Origin: Cryptomeria japonica
Taxonomy: Eukaryota; Streptophyta; Pinopsida; Cupressales; Cupressaceae
Length of the DNA: 58,000 nt
Assembly: GCF_030272615.1 (NCBI RefSeq)
Contig: NC_081405.1
Span: forward strand, 19,678,547 to 19,736,546
Direction of reading: 5' to 3'
The notes beneath the pieces were generated by a model. The model saw only the letters and a program-made list of their open reading frames with translations, ran no database searches and was not told the DNA's origin. Shown piece by piece: positions 33,852 to 43,171 of the stretch. Positions within the stretch are counted from its first letter, which is position 1. Every line of letters starts with the position of its first letter. The translations under genes and the position numbers were made by a program.

Positions 33852-36619
33852 TTGGTCAAAGTCAAGATTCCTAGCATTTCCCATTTATTTCCCATCTTTC
33901 TCTCACAAAAATGTGAAATGCAAGGGTTGGAGTTCTTCCCATTTGAAGGAGGAAAAATGTTGGTTGTAGCCGATTATGATGTTGCTTTAACACTTTTAAG
34001 TCTTCATCACAGTATACCAGGTTATCTTTCAATGTCAGATTTGTCGTCATCTCCAATTCCAAAGAAGATGAAGTATAAATATGACAAGTACCAAAATGAG
34101 GTTTCACCTTTTCAAGATTCCTCTCCTTTGGATCACATAAATGATACAGAGATAGGGCATGTGGACATATCAGAATTTGTTAAGAGGGTGGAGGATCCTT
34201 AGGATAGCAATATGCAGCGACTATTAGACAGCCATATCCATCACGCATCTTCTTTTCTAGTGGCTGCACTACAACTTGAATTTGTTCTCACTTGTGCCCA
34301 TCACTTTGACAAGGAGACAAGAACCATTAAAAATGATGATGGTGAAGCAATAATCCACCTTGATGTAGATACAATTGAGAAAGTCTTAAGAATACCACCA
34401 ACACCTATTTATATGGAGATTTCCAAAGATAGTGCAGCTGAGTACTATGTCAAAAGGGAAAAGGACTACAAACATCATATTAACAGGTGGATTCATGAGC
34501 CACGAGCCACATTCTCAAGGTGGGCTAAGTTGTACCGCTATGACTTCAAATGGGAGATTAGAGACATCATAACTCTCCTCAACAGGATGATGGGTCTTGA
34601 ACATTCTAATTTTTTTGAGCCCTGGATATACTAGTTCATCATGTTCATAAGGCAGTCCCATCATATATCATGGGGAGAAGTCATCAGTGATACCTTGTGC
34701 AAGCAACTTGCAGCAGTTCCTTCCACAATGACTTTCTACATCAACTCATACTTGGTGTATTTGGCAACATCACTTAGACATTTCCCTGGTCTTTCTACCA
34801 AGGGTGACTGCTCACTTATACTTTTATGGGAATACTATGATCAGCTACCTTTGGGACACAACAGATTGCATTTCAGAAGAGTTAAAGATGCATTCTTTGG
34901 TTACTTCATGTGCTAATTTGATAGAACTCTAAAGAAAATAATGGTGTCAAATGAGGCATGAGAAAGAGTGAATGAGTATGGGTGCTTGTTTCTTCAATTC
35001 TTGACCTTTACCTATATGAGAGTCAGATGTTATAGTGGGCAACCATACATGCTTCCTAGATACCCAACCGATAAGATCATTCTTATGGAGTTGGGAAGAC
35101 AGATCATGGCTATACATGCTCATCATTTTGTCAGACATAAGGTCGGAATGGGGATTCTACAACAACCCCATTGAAAATTGGTTGGTATTTTCTTGTCACA
35201 TCCACCAAAGCCAAGGCTATGGAAATGGAGATTCAGGAAATTAAAATCAAAAGGTTTAAGTCCAGAGCAGATTTTGATTACCAGGGTATGAAGGGAAAGA
35301 TCAAAAAGTCCTTTGTGCATGTGTATCGTATTGAAGATATCTGGGTAGATGTTCATACAGAAATGGAGGTTCTCAAGATGGACTACTACAGGCTTACTAT
35401 TGATTTGAACTTGGTGGATATTCCACAAGGGATGATTGATGATGGGCATGTACTTGATCCTGAATAGATTTCATGAAGGGTTGCGGAAGCTCTACTTCCT
35501 TTAATCCAATGGTCACACAAGGAGTGCACATCCATTCTTGACAGATTTCAGCATATCTTGGCTAACACCAACACTTGGCTGAAAAGTAATGGTGTTAGAC
35601 TCATCAAAATCAAGGTTGGAAAAGTAGATGATTCTATGGGGCCTCTTGGACGTAAGTCTGAGATTCAGGTTGGCAACAAGGAAGGTCCATCATATTCTAA
35701 CACCAGGATCAAATTGCGAGTTAGTCAGGCAGTAGTGCTTCCTCTTGAGAAGGTGACAGTTCGTGGAAAGAAAAAGTCACAGTTTCATGTTTAGGTGATC
35801 GATCTTGATAATCCAGAAGAAGGACAACAATCTGATGATGCTCCTAGATCTCTAGCCTTAGAGTCACCTCATGAGATTCTCTCTTCAATTTCTATCGAGT
35901 TGCCTCTATCTCCTCCTAATATAGTGGTGGAGGAGTCTCCTCAGAATGTCATCCCCATTTCAATAGTTGACCCTTTTATTGAACAACAACAAGAGAGTCT
36001 GCTAGAAATTCTTGAGGATACTCCTACATGCATTCATCTATCAGAGATTGATACCTCTACTTCCATCTTTGAGGAGTTTATGAAACAAGCTTCATGTCCT
36101 TTGGTTATTGAGAAAACCATGGTTGCTATTCAGACGGATACTTCCCCCAGGGTGACCACAGTTGTTCAAACAGAAACTGCTTCTCCTTTGCTCGCAGCTG
36201 CTACTGAAGGAGAGTTGATGGCTTTACCTCAATGGCTTAGTTCTTTTACCCCAAAGATGAAGATGCAATAAATCTCACTTGATGCCTTTGATTCTCAGCA
36301 ACTTAAACAGTCTAGACCCAAGGTTGTTAAAAAGGCCAAGACTATCTCAAGAGTAATTGTTGATAGCAACAGGATGAAGGTGGCTGAAATTGTTGAACCT
36401 CTAGCAGATAAGCCACTCGAAGAGATGTCAGATGTTGATTACAAAGTCACAAGGGTAGAATTGGGCAAGCAAATGCATGAAGTGGTTAAACATGATGCCC
36501 AATATTCTATAGCTTCACTAGTGTAATGATATGATGAACTTATAGCTAAGAAAGATAAGCTAGAAGAGGACAATCGACAACTTGTTGCAGTTGTTCATAA
36601 AATCACAAAACCAACTGGT
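33852..36619 (+). pseudogene. U3-encoded ORF type b, N-terminal and middle parts (3' LTR)
   Basis: The most complete copy of the U3 ORF. The first in-frame Met is taken as start; the alternative is the Met before LVVADYDVALTLL. A single frame runs 33852-~35155 with stops at 34200-34202, 34632-34634, 34914-34916 and near 34960. One frameshift follows, then a second frame runs 35171-36619 with stops near 35465, 35792 and 36269. Globular N-terminus (FDKETRTIKNDDGEA; MMGLEHSNFFEPW; SYLVYLATSLRHFPGL), acidic Ser/Pro middle (DLDNPEEGQQSDDAPR), ALPQWLSSFTPKMKM (NLS-like motif eroded), KKDKLEEDNRQL coiled coil. The frame continues after the solo LTR at 40259. Ancestral length about 1,170 codons. Family unknown. 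Confidence 0.7.
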
Positions 36620-36624
36620 GAAGC
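36620..36624 (+). repeat. Left target-site duplication GAAGC
   Basis: Matches 40254-40258. The homologous 5' LTR reads GGTGAAGTGAGTAATCC near 23620 without insertion. Confidence 0.9.
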
Positions 36625-36706
36625 TGTAATAACCCACCATAATTCATCCAACAAAATTTGAGTATATTTTTTTTTTCCCTTTATTATGTTTTATTCAATT
36701 GCATAC

Positions 36707-36872
36707 TCTGGGCATCCATCCAAATAGGATTGGGCATTCATCCATTCGGGATGAGCTTCTAACCATACGGGTTAGGCAATTGTCCATACGGGACGCAATT
36801 TCCATCTATCCAATACGGGATAGGCATCTACCCATACGGGGTAGGCATCCATCCAAACGGGATAGGAGATGC
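36707..36872 (+). repeat. CCATACGGGATAGGCAT-type minisatellite
   Basis: About seven imperfect ~24-26 bp units combining GGCATCCATCC and ATACGGGATAG variants, within the first 250 bp of the solo LTR. A stray CCATACGGGATTCC recurs near 37047. Confidence 0.75.
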
Positions 36873-36999
36873 TCTGGCCAGAGACTTAGACTCATCGGGA
36901 CCATTTGGGTCCTGAGCCACTCACTAAGTACTACATTCTTCTAACAAGAATGCACCGAGGTCGCCGTCCTTAGGAGTAATAAGAAAATAATACAAGCTT

Positions 37000-38329
37000 G
37001 AATTCCGCCTCGGAATTTGGCTTAAAGCCTCGGGAAGTCAAGCGAATCCATACGGGATTCCTTCCGAGTATGCATTGAATTAAGTTTGATTATCTTATCT
37101 TTCAATTTAGGATTCTTACTCAACCAAGCCTAGACCCCACCCACGAACGCCTGAGTACGAGGGACAACTCCGTCCCAAGACTGCCTACATACCCGCTTCG
37201 GCACGGGATCAAGGCGTAAAGTATGTAGTTCTATTTTCTAATCTATGGTTTGATGTAAACTGATTTGTGGGTACGCAACCCTTTCTAGGGTCAGTGTCCC
37301 AGACAGTTTCTCTGCGGTTGCTACCCACGAAGGTAGCACTTAAGCGAAGGCTCAAGATGGCCTATTGCTTGTGGCCTAAACAAAATAATTAGAACCTAAT
37401 ACTTATCATGAGCGTCACCCACTTGCAAATCACCAATATCCCTTCGAGGTGAATAAATAAATAAATAAATAAAGTAAATTTCACGAGAGCTTTTAACTTG
37501 ACCATCCCTAAGAAGGGTTTACTATGGTTTATCTCAACGGATGTGAAATTCATTTAAAAGTTATCTTATTAAATTATCGATCCAAGAGGGATTACCCGCC
37601 CCTTGGATTTTTAACTTCCAAATGTCCCTTATTACTCCCCGACGATTTATAGGGACAATGCCACAGACGTCGTTAATGCAGCTTTATTAGGCGTTAAGTG
37701 CAGTAGTTCAACACGACGGCATTACCCGTAAGCGTGACCCAGAGGCACCATATATACCGAACGCTGCTAGTTTTGGTTTTTCCAACTTCCTTTATTTAGT
37801 TATCTAACTACGAATAACTAAAATGAAAGCGTAATTAATTGAAGTAACTGCTTGAAGTGTAATTTGCATAACAAATGAAACTTGCATAATAGTAATTGCA
37901 TGAAAGATATAATTATCCTATAAATAATTCGCATGCTATGAACCATTAACGAAAGCAATTAATCTTTGATGTAAGATGACTTAACGAATCCAAAATAACG
38001 ATTAAATCTAAGTATTTGTAATAAGGTAAGTTAATCTCTAAGGACCAATCAAGTGTCCCAACGATTCTTTTTAGAAGAATTAATCTTGCTACACATTAAT
38101 CCCATTTTTAATTGAAAGGCAATATCCTTAAATTTACACTAAGGAAAAAAAATCATCATTTCCTAAATGTCATTATTATCAACTTAAAAAAAATTAACTA
38201 AATGGTAATTAACTTAGATTTTTTTTTTTTTAAAAGAAAAACAAATTAAAACTTCAAATTTTGAAATACTAAAAAAAAATCAATTTTAAAACTTAATGGA
38301 AAAAGGCTTGCATTTTATTATGATAATAA
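37000..38329 (+). other. Noncoding U3-like portion of the solo LTR
   Basis: No ORF with coding character. Short motifs GGGATCAAGG, TTACCCG and a (AATA)n run at 37447-37472; poly-A/T runs near 38210-38280. Nothing further recognised. Confidence 0.5.
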
Positions 38330-38515
38330 GGAGGGTTGCGGGGTGGGGACCACGGGTTCCATCACCCCTGCGGCCCTGCATGCGCAGGACCGCAGAGGTG
38401 AGGGGACCCGCGGGCCCCCCGTACTCTGCGACGGTTACGTAACCGTCCATGCACTGTTGCCGACGTCCAATCAGCGAAAACGCCATGCGTTACGGGCGTG
38501 GGAGACTTTTCTAAC
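38330..38515 (+). promoter_or_regulatory. CpG-rich palindromic promoter block in solo LTR
   Basis: About 180 bp of G+C-rich, CpG-rich sequence in AT-rich surroundings. Perfect 18-bp palindrome GACGGTTACGTAACCGTC at 38430-38447; near-palindrome around 38370-38393 centred on CTGCATGCGCAG; a GACGTC bZIP-type core at 38462-38467 overlapping CCAAT at 38467-38471. It lies about 80-100 bp upstream of an (AT)n TATA-like run. Confidence 0.6.
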
Positions 38516-38548
38516 ATTGATATGATTTCTTCCTTTTTGATTATTTAT

Positions 38549-38570
38549 TTATATATATATATATATATAT
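38549..38570 (+). repeat. (AT)n run, possible TATA region
   Basis: About eleven AT dinucleotides following TTATTTATTT; may serve as TATA element of the LTR. Confidence 0.7.
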
Positions 38571-38738
38571 GTTATAATATTATTATTATCATTTTTCTTA
38601 TACAGGAGTATTATAAAATTTATTGAAGATTACTTAGAGCAGGGTAAATAATAGGCAATAACAATGTTGCAGGTTTGTCTCAGGGACAAAATGAAGTAGT
38701 AACCAGAGGGATTTTTCATTTCTTTGTTTTCTATACAG

Positions 38739-39195
38739 GGAAATCCATTCACAGATAAAGGGAGTTTATATCTTTTCTTCATTTCTTTTGTTTCCTACAC
38801 AGGGAAAATTCATTCACAGAGAAAGGAATTCATTTCTTTACACAGGGAAAATTTATTCACAGAGAAAGGAATTCATTTCTTTTGTTCTTTACACAGGGAA
38901 AATTCATTCACAGAGAGAGGAATTCATTTCTTTACACAGGAAAAATTCATTCACAGAGAGAGGAATTCATTTCTTTACACAGGAAAAATTCATTCACAGA
39001 GAGAGGAATTCATTTCTTTACATAGGAAAAATTCATTCACAGAGAGAGGAATTCATTTCTTTACACAGGGAAAATTCATTCACAGATAAAGGAATTCATT
39101 TCTTTTGTTCTTTACATAGGGAGAATTCATTCACAGAGAAAGGAATTCATTTATGCACACAGGGAGATTGTCTACAGAGAAAATTGTTTGTACAC
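38739..39195 (+). repeat. 43-bp minisatellite
   Basis: About ten units of ACACAGGRAAAATTCATTC + ACAGAGAGAGGAATTCATTT; central units are 43 bp and nearly identical, some carry a ~10 bp TTTTGTTCTT insertion. Because 43 is not a multiple of three, long spurious ORFs appear in several frames; these are not genes. Confidence 0.9.
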
Positions 39196-39214
39196 ACAGG
39201 GAGATCTAATTTTT

Positions 39215-39670
39215 ATCAAAATAAACTGAAGACAATGAATCTAATTTCCATTTACTCTACTTCTTTCAATCTGAAACTAATCTCTTATCAGAATTAAAAC
39301 AATGAATCTTATTTTCTACAAAATCCGAAACTAAGAATTTAATCAATGAATCTCATTCTACAAAATCTGAAACAAATTTCTTATCAAAAATTTAAACAAT
39401 GAATTTCATTCTCTACAAAATCTGAAACTAATTTCTTATCAAAAATTTAAACAATGAATCTTATTTAACAATAAATCTCATTCTCTACCAAATCTAAAAA
39501 ACTAATTCCTTATCAAAATTTCAAACAATGAATCTCATTTAAGCCATAAATCTCATTCTTTACAAAATCTAAACTAATTCCATATCAAGAATTTAAACAA
39601 TGAATCTTATTTGAACCATGACTCTCATTTTCTACAAAATCTAAAACTAATTCTTTTAACAAAACACAAA
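39215..39670 (+). repeat. ~60-bp degenerate minisatellite
   Basis: Seven or so units built from AATGAATCTCATTCT, CTACAAAATCTGAAAC and TAATTTCTTATCAAAA, AC-rich and diverged, directly after the 43-bp array. Confidence 0.75.
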
Positions 39671-40253
39671 TGAATTTCATACTCATAATTAATCTAATCA
39701 AATCTAATCTACCATAAACATGAGATGCATAAACTAAGTTGAAGGAACCTGGATGCTTGAAGATGGTGTAGAGTCTTCCTTGATCCTCCAAATTGAAGAG
39801 AAATCCTCCCAACAAAAATCTTAGCTGCCAATGAAAGTGGACTACAAAGGAGAATTCAACTTGCAGAAATTTCTTATGGAATAGCTAACTTTTCTTTTGA
39901 AACTTGTACCTATTTTATAAAAGAAATTTCAAATTCCCACTACCTAATTATTAATTGAAAAAAAAGAGATTCTCTCCCAATTTGGCCTCCATGCAAATTG
40001 ATTAGGCTTAGTGGGAGGAGTTACATGCAAGGAGGTGGAGAAGCCTCTAGAAGCTTCTTATTCCTCCTACAACATGTGCCTTAATTTGGGGTGAGGGAAA
40101 TTAAATAACAAATTAAAAATATATATGCATTTTCCATGTGTGTGTGGTTTATTATTTTTATTCCCTTACAATATCCATTCAATAATTCATCCAAAGAATA
40201 TAAATAGAGTTTTGTATTTAAATCAAAAAAGGTGATAAAGGAGGGTTGTGGCA
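39671..40253 (+). other. 3' end of the solo LTR, noncoding
   Basis: No gene. Includes TAAAAGAAATTTC-type AT-rich sequence and ends TGTGGCA at the GAAGC duplication. Confidence 0.6.
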
Positions 40254-40258
40254 GAAGC

Positions 40259-41009
40259 GAGTAATCCTACAAGTTCTTCCAGGGCACGAGAATCAATCTA
40301 GGGAGCTGAGAGAGATTCTCAAAAGGTACAAGCATTGGACTCGTGGGTTGATCAGCTTCATAATCTATGTGCAGAAGTCTTGAAGGAGGTTTTCCAAATG
40401 ATGGCTAAGTTCAAAACCATTGAAGAAAAACTGAACCAAGTTTCTGATACTTTCAAATGGAACTTGGGAAAGGTAGAATACAACTTGACTATTTGGCTTA
40501 AAATTCCTCAGCAAAAGTTAAACATTCTTCTAGAACGTCAGATAATTCCTTCAAGAGTTGTGCACTTGGAATATCAGGAGCTCTTGGAGAACAAATCAAT
40601 TGTTCTTAAGTCACTTATTGAAGACATTGATGATGCTATGAGGTTGCGAATGAAATTTTTTCAAGATATGGTCTCTCATTATCAAAAATCTTCTTGCACC
40701 ACCACGGGTCATGATGGAGAATTGTTGATAGAAGAAAAGGTTCTTTCTAATCTACAGTTGAAGATCCGTCAAGAGTGGAAAAGTGAACCATTTTCAGCAT
40801 CATACATTCAAGCCTTACTGACTTGTCAAGGTTACTTACGGGAAATTCAGTCTTCCTTTGAGAGAAATAATGCCACAATCCTTCATTGCAGTGATGTTAT
40901 CATAAAAACCATGATTGTGGCCAAGAACACCCATGAACCGGATCCTGATGAGCTACAATTGATCATCTAGAAGTTCGAAGGATTCGTGTTTTCACACTCT
41001 GCAGCTTAA
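40259..41009 (+). pseudogene. U3-encoded ORF type b, C-terminus (3' LTR)
   Basis: Resumes the ORF after the solo LTR. From 40335 a 211-codon open run: WVDQLHNLCAEVLKEVFQMM, FKTIEEKLNQVSDTFKW, KIPQQKLNILLERQIIPSR, a helical Leu/Glu-rich region and DPDELQLII, then TAG 40968-40970 and the original end TAA 41007-41009. Heptad-like Leu/Ile spacing suggests coiled coil. The upstream 40259-40334 has two stops. Confidence 0.7.
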
Positions 41010-41035
41010 GTGTTTTTCAACACTTAGTTGTATTT

Positions 41036-41269
41036 TATAAAAATCACCTTAACCGATGTTTATATATTGAGAATTAACCTTGTCTATTGTTTTTCCCTTC
41101 TTGGGTTTTCCACATATATTCAAGTGTTTCTCGTGTCTGATCTATTTTGTGCATGTAATTTCATGTTTTGTTAATTCTGTTAATTATTCTAGATCTGTGG
41201 ATTAAATTTAAAATAAAATTTTATTGTCAATTGATTCACACCCCCTCTTAGTTGCCAAGATATTCAATA
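41036..41269 (+). repeat. Right piece of RLC-2b LTR
   Basis: Matches 3121-3356 (CACCTTAACC; CCCTTCTTGGGTTTTCCACA; ATTCACACCCCCTCT). The end reads CAATA rather than CAACA. It completes the LTR split by RLG-B. Confidence 0.8.
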
Positions 41270-41271
41270 AT

Positions 41272-41283
41272 TGGTATCAGAGC
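41272..41283 (+). promoter_or_regulatory. Primer-binding site of RLC-2b
   Basis: TGGTATCAGAGC two bases after the LTR end, as in the other Copia copies. Confidence 0.9.
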
Positions 41284-41332
41284 TTTGGTTCCTTGATATA
41301 GAGCTTAACCACTTGAGGTAGATCTTGATCCA

Positions 41333-41779
41333 ATGGCGCATAAGTTATCAATTCATGTCTTTGAAGGATCTTATTATATCTTCTCGAAAGTGAAGATGAG
41401 AGGTTATTTGGTTTCTCTAGGTTACAACACTTGGAAGGCTGTGGAGACTAAGTATGTTCTACCAGTAAATGGTCTTAACAATCTGAATGAGATTCAAGCT
41501 TATGAAGAAAATGAAAATGCAAGGTATGCTATCTTCAATGCATTATCAAAAACATAATTGACTAAGGTTATCTCTTTGAATACTGCTTATGAGGTTTGGT
41601 AGAAGCTGAAAGATATCTATGAAGGAAATGAAAGAGTTAAGTTGACAAAGAGGCTAATAGCTAAGAGAAGATACAAAAAGGTGAAGATGGAAGAAGAATA
41701 ATACATTGTAAGCTACTTTGAGAAGGTTGACACCGTAGTGAATGAAATTAGAGAACTTGGAGGCACCTTGCATAATGAA
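41333..41779 (+). pseudogene. Copia gag N-terminus (RLC-2b)
   Basis: MAHKLSIHVFEGSYYIFSKVK, YLVSLGYNTWKAVETKY, then a TAA at 41555-41557 and further stops, ending at LGGTLHNE where the ATGAA-flanked insert begins. Gag resumes at 43172 with DVIEKILMTLP, so removing the insert rejoins the Gag domain. Same layout as 3420-3865. Confidence 0.8.
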
Positions 41780-43166
41780 TGATCCGAGGGATACTTTTTC
41801 ACTGAGAAATTGAACTATCTCCAATACTCCCAAATTTAGCATCATAAAAAAAAATCAAAAAATAGAACCCAACATAACTTAAACGAGGTCAAAAGGAGCT
41901 CGTATGCTCAAGTTATGGCCAATCAAAGTATGGTCAAACTAGTACCTGAGGCCGTTAGAAAAGCGAAAAAATGATCATCTCAAAATTCATCGAAATCAGT
42001 GTCAAATCGAAGAGATTGTTGACGCGAGTCCAATGATGCTCATTTTGTTGGAATTTGAGTTCATGTGCAAAAGTTATCGCAAGTCAAAGTTGACAGCTTT
42101 AGATGATGCCAACATGCTGAAGTGGCATATCCGCACAATATGGTTGTGACATGGACCAAACCGTGAGCGACATGTGGTAGACGCATAGTAACATGGCTTG
42201 TTGAGTCAGTAGGTGACATGGCATTCCCTTGGCTGGGTTGGCAGTTGAGTCATCTTTGGTAGAGAATAACAAGGTGACATGTGGCAGCCCATCAGGTACC
42301 TCCTTCATCCGTAGGTTTGTTGAACAATCAAACAAAATATGGTGCAGGGGTTTGATTCCTTAACTTCTTTTATATAAATCAATAACCCTACCAGGGCACT
42401 CGTTGGCAGGCTTCAACTTAATATGATTAACAATTTTCTTTGTAATTTGAAATATCAAAATCCGTGGAATTAATATGATTAGTGAGGGTTGAACTCCCAA
42501 CCTCCCGACTACTAAAATGCATAGCCACCATCACACCACTTAATAACTTTAACAAAGTCATGGGCGACATTAAATTCAAACACTAATGTAAGCCAAAATA
42601 TGGTTAATAATAACCTTTATTTGGTAAAAACCACCAACCCTAAATGAATATGCCAAAACCCATAAACACCATAAAGGGTTGTAAATGAAATATGAAGGTT
42701 ATTTTTTGTTGTAAGGGGGTTATTTTAATAATTATGGTGGTTTAAACCCCATATGGGAAAACTATGTATAAAAGGGGGTGATAGGCCTTTTGAAAGGCAT
42801 TCCAACTGATGAGAAGGAGAGAACGCTTTGGAGACATTGAAGTCATTTATGTACATCAGAGGAATGTTATGTCATTGTGCTAGAAGGGAATCGTCTAGTA
42901 ACCAATTGTAATTCTGATTTTTGGAGCATAATCGGATCGGTCACTCTATTGGAGAGGGACCCAGAGATGTAGCCATCTGGCGAACTCTATTATCAATTAT
43001 GTTCGGTCTTCTATCTCTTTTATCTCTTTCTTTATGTCATCATCTTTATAATGCTTTGTTCTTTGAAGAATTTTAGTTATGTTAATTATCTTATTAAGGC
43101 TTTGAATTAAATGTTATAAATGTTATGAATTCATAAAGAAATTGTCATAGATCCTAAATCAGATCA
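41780..43166 (+). mobile_element. 1.39 kb LTR-like insert in RLC-2b gag
   Basis: Bounded by ATGAA at 41775-41779 and 43167-43171; ends TGATC...GATCA form a perfect 5-bp inverted repeat with TG/CA termini, as in LTRs. TATAAAAGGGGG near 42775 is a good TATA box. No coding capacity or primer site, so probably a solo LTR. Its 5' ~540 bp is also present at 3866-6041 (minus the nested insert). Confidence 0.85.
42336..42545 (-). repeat. tRNA-like (SINE-like) modules on the minus strand
   Basis: On the minus strand GGTGGCTATGC (42519-42530) and GGGAGTTCAACCCT (42484-42497) resemble pol III A and B boxes at tRNA-like spacing. A weaker pair (CTGGTAGGGTTA and GGAATCAAACCC) follows around 42355-42405. 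Could be a tRNA-derived SINE head nested in the LTR-like insert, or coincidence; no tail or flanking duplication identified. Confidence 0.35.
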
Positions 43167-43171
43167 ATGAA

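Larger units (their letters stand above)
36625..40253 (+). mobile_element. 3.6 kb solo LTR (or LTR-only non-autonomous element)
   Basis: Starts TGTAATAACCC and ends GTTGTGGCA, bounded by GAAGC on both sides. Removing it with one GAAGC (3634 bp) restores the U3-ORF frame from 36619 to 40259. No primer site, gag or pol and no internal second copy of its start, so a solo LTR is the simplest reading. The interior has a 25-bp minisatellite, a CpG-rich palindromic block, an (AT)n run and two further minisatellites; promoter-like elements near 38460-38570 fit a U3/R boundary. Confidence 0.85.
6161..41035 (+). mobile_element. RLG-B: giant-LTR Tat-type Gypsy element, with nested insertions
   Basis: The element consists of a 5' LTR (6161-25451), primer site, gag, protease, RNase H, RT, RNase H, integrase (26037-31846) and a 3' LTR (32038-~41035). 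The LTR termini TGTTG/CAACA are fixed independently by the inverted solo LTR at 17541-20991, which has a perfect 5-bp duplication. Three later insertions (9124-16708, 17541-20991, 36625-40253) inflate it. The right end was deleted together with part of the host Copia LTR, so its own target duplication cannot be read. After removing the nested elements the 5' LTR is about 8.2 kb and the truncated 3' LTR about 5.4 kb. Confidence 0.8.
32038..41035 (+). repeat. 3' LTR of RLG-B, truncated, interrupted by a solo LTR
   Basis: Starts TGTTTTCCTC (cf. TGTTGTCCTC) and parallels 6161 onward, including the 60-bp repeats and the U3-ORF. Interrupted at 36625-40253. The match to the 5' LTR ends near 41035 (24395 in the 5' copy), i.e. 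about 1.05 kb with TATA box and R/U5 is lost; the next base already belongs to the host RLC-2 LTR. Confidence 0.8.

Noticed and set aside
36699-36944. ORF with repeated IRDRHLPIRGRHPSKRDRR
   Set aside because: Product of the CCATACGGGATAG minisatellite.
38724-39297. Long overlapping ORFs of 121 and 169 codons with repeated FTERGIHFF
   Set aside because: They come from the 43-bp minisatellite, whose unit length cycles through frames; no coding character.
36625-40253. Possibility that the insertion is a CRISPR-like or satellite locus because of its repeats
   Set aside because: TG/CA ends and a 5-bp duplication fit an LTR; the repeats are tandem minisatellites without uniform unique spacers of CRISPR type, and the context is eukaryotic.
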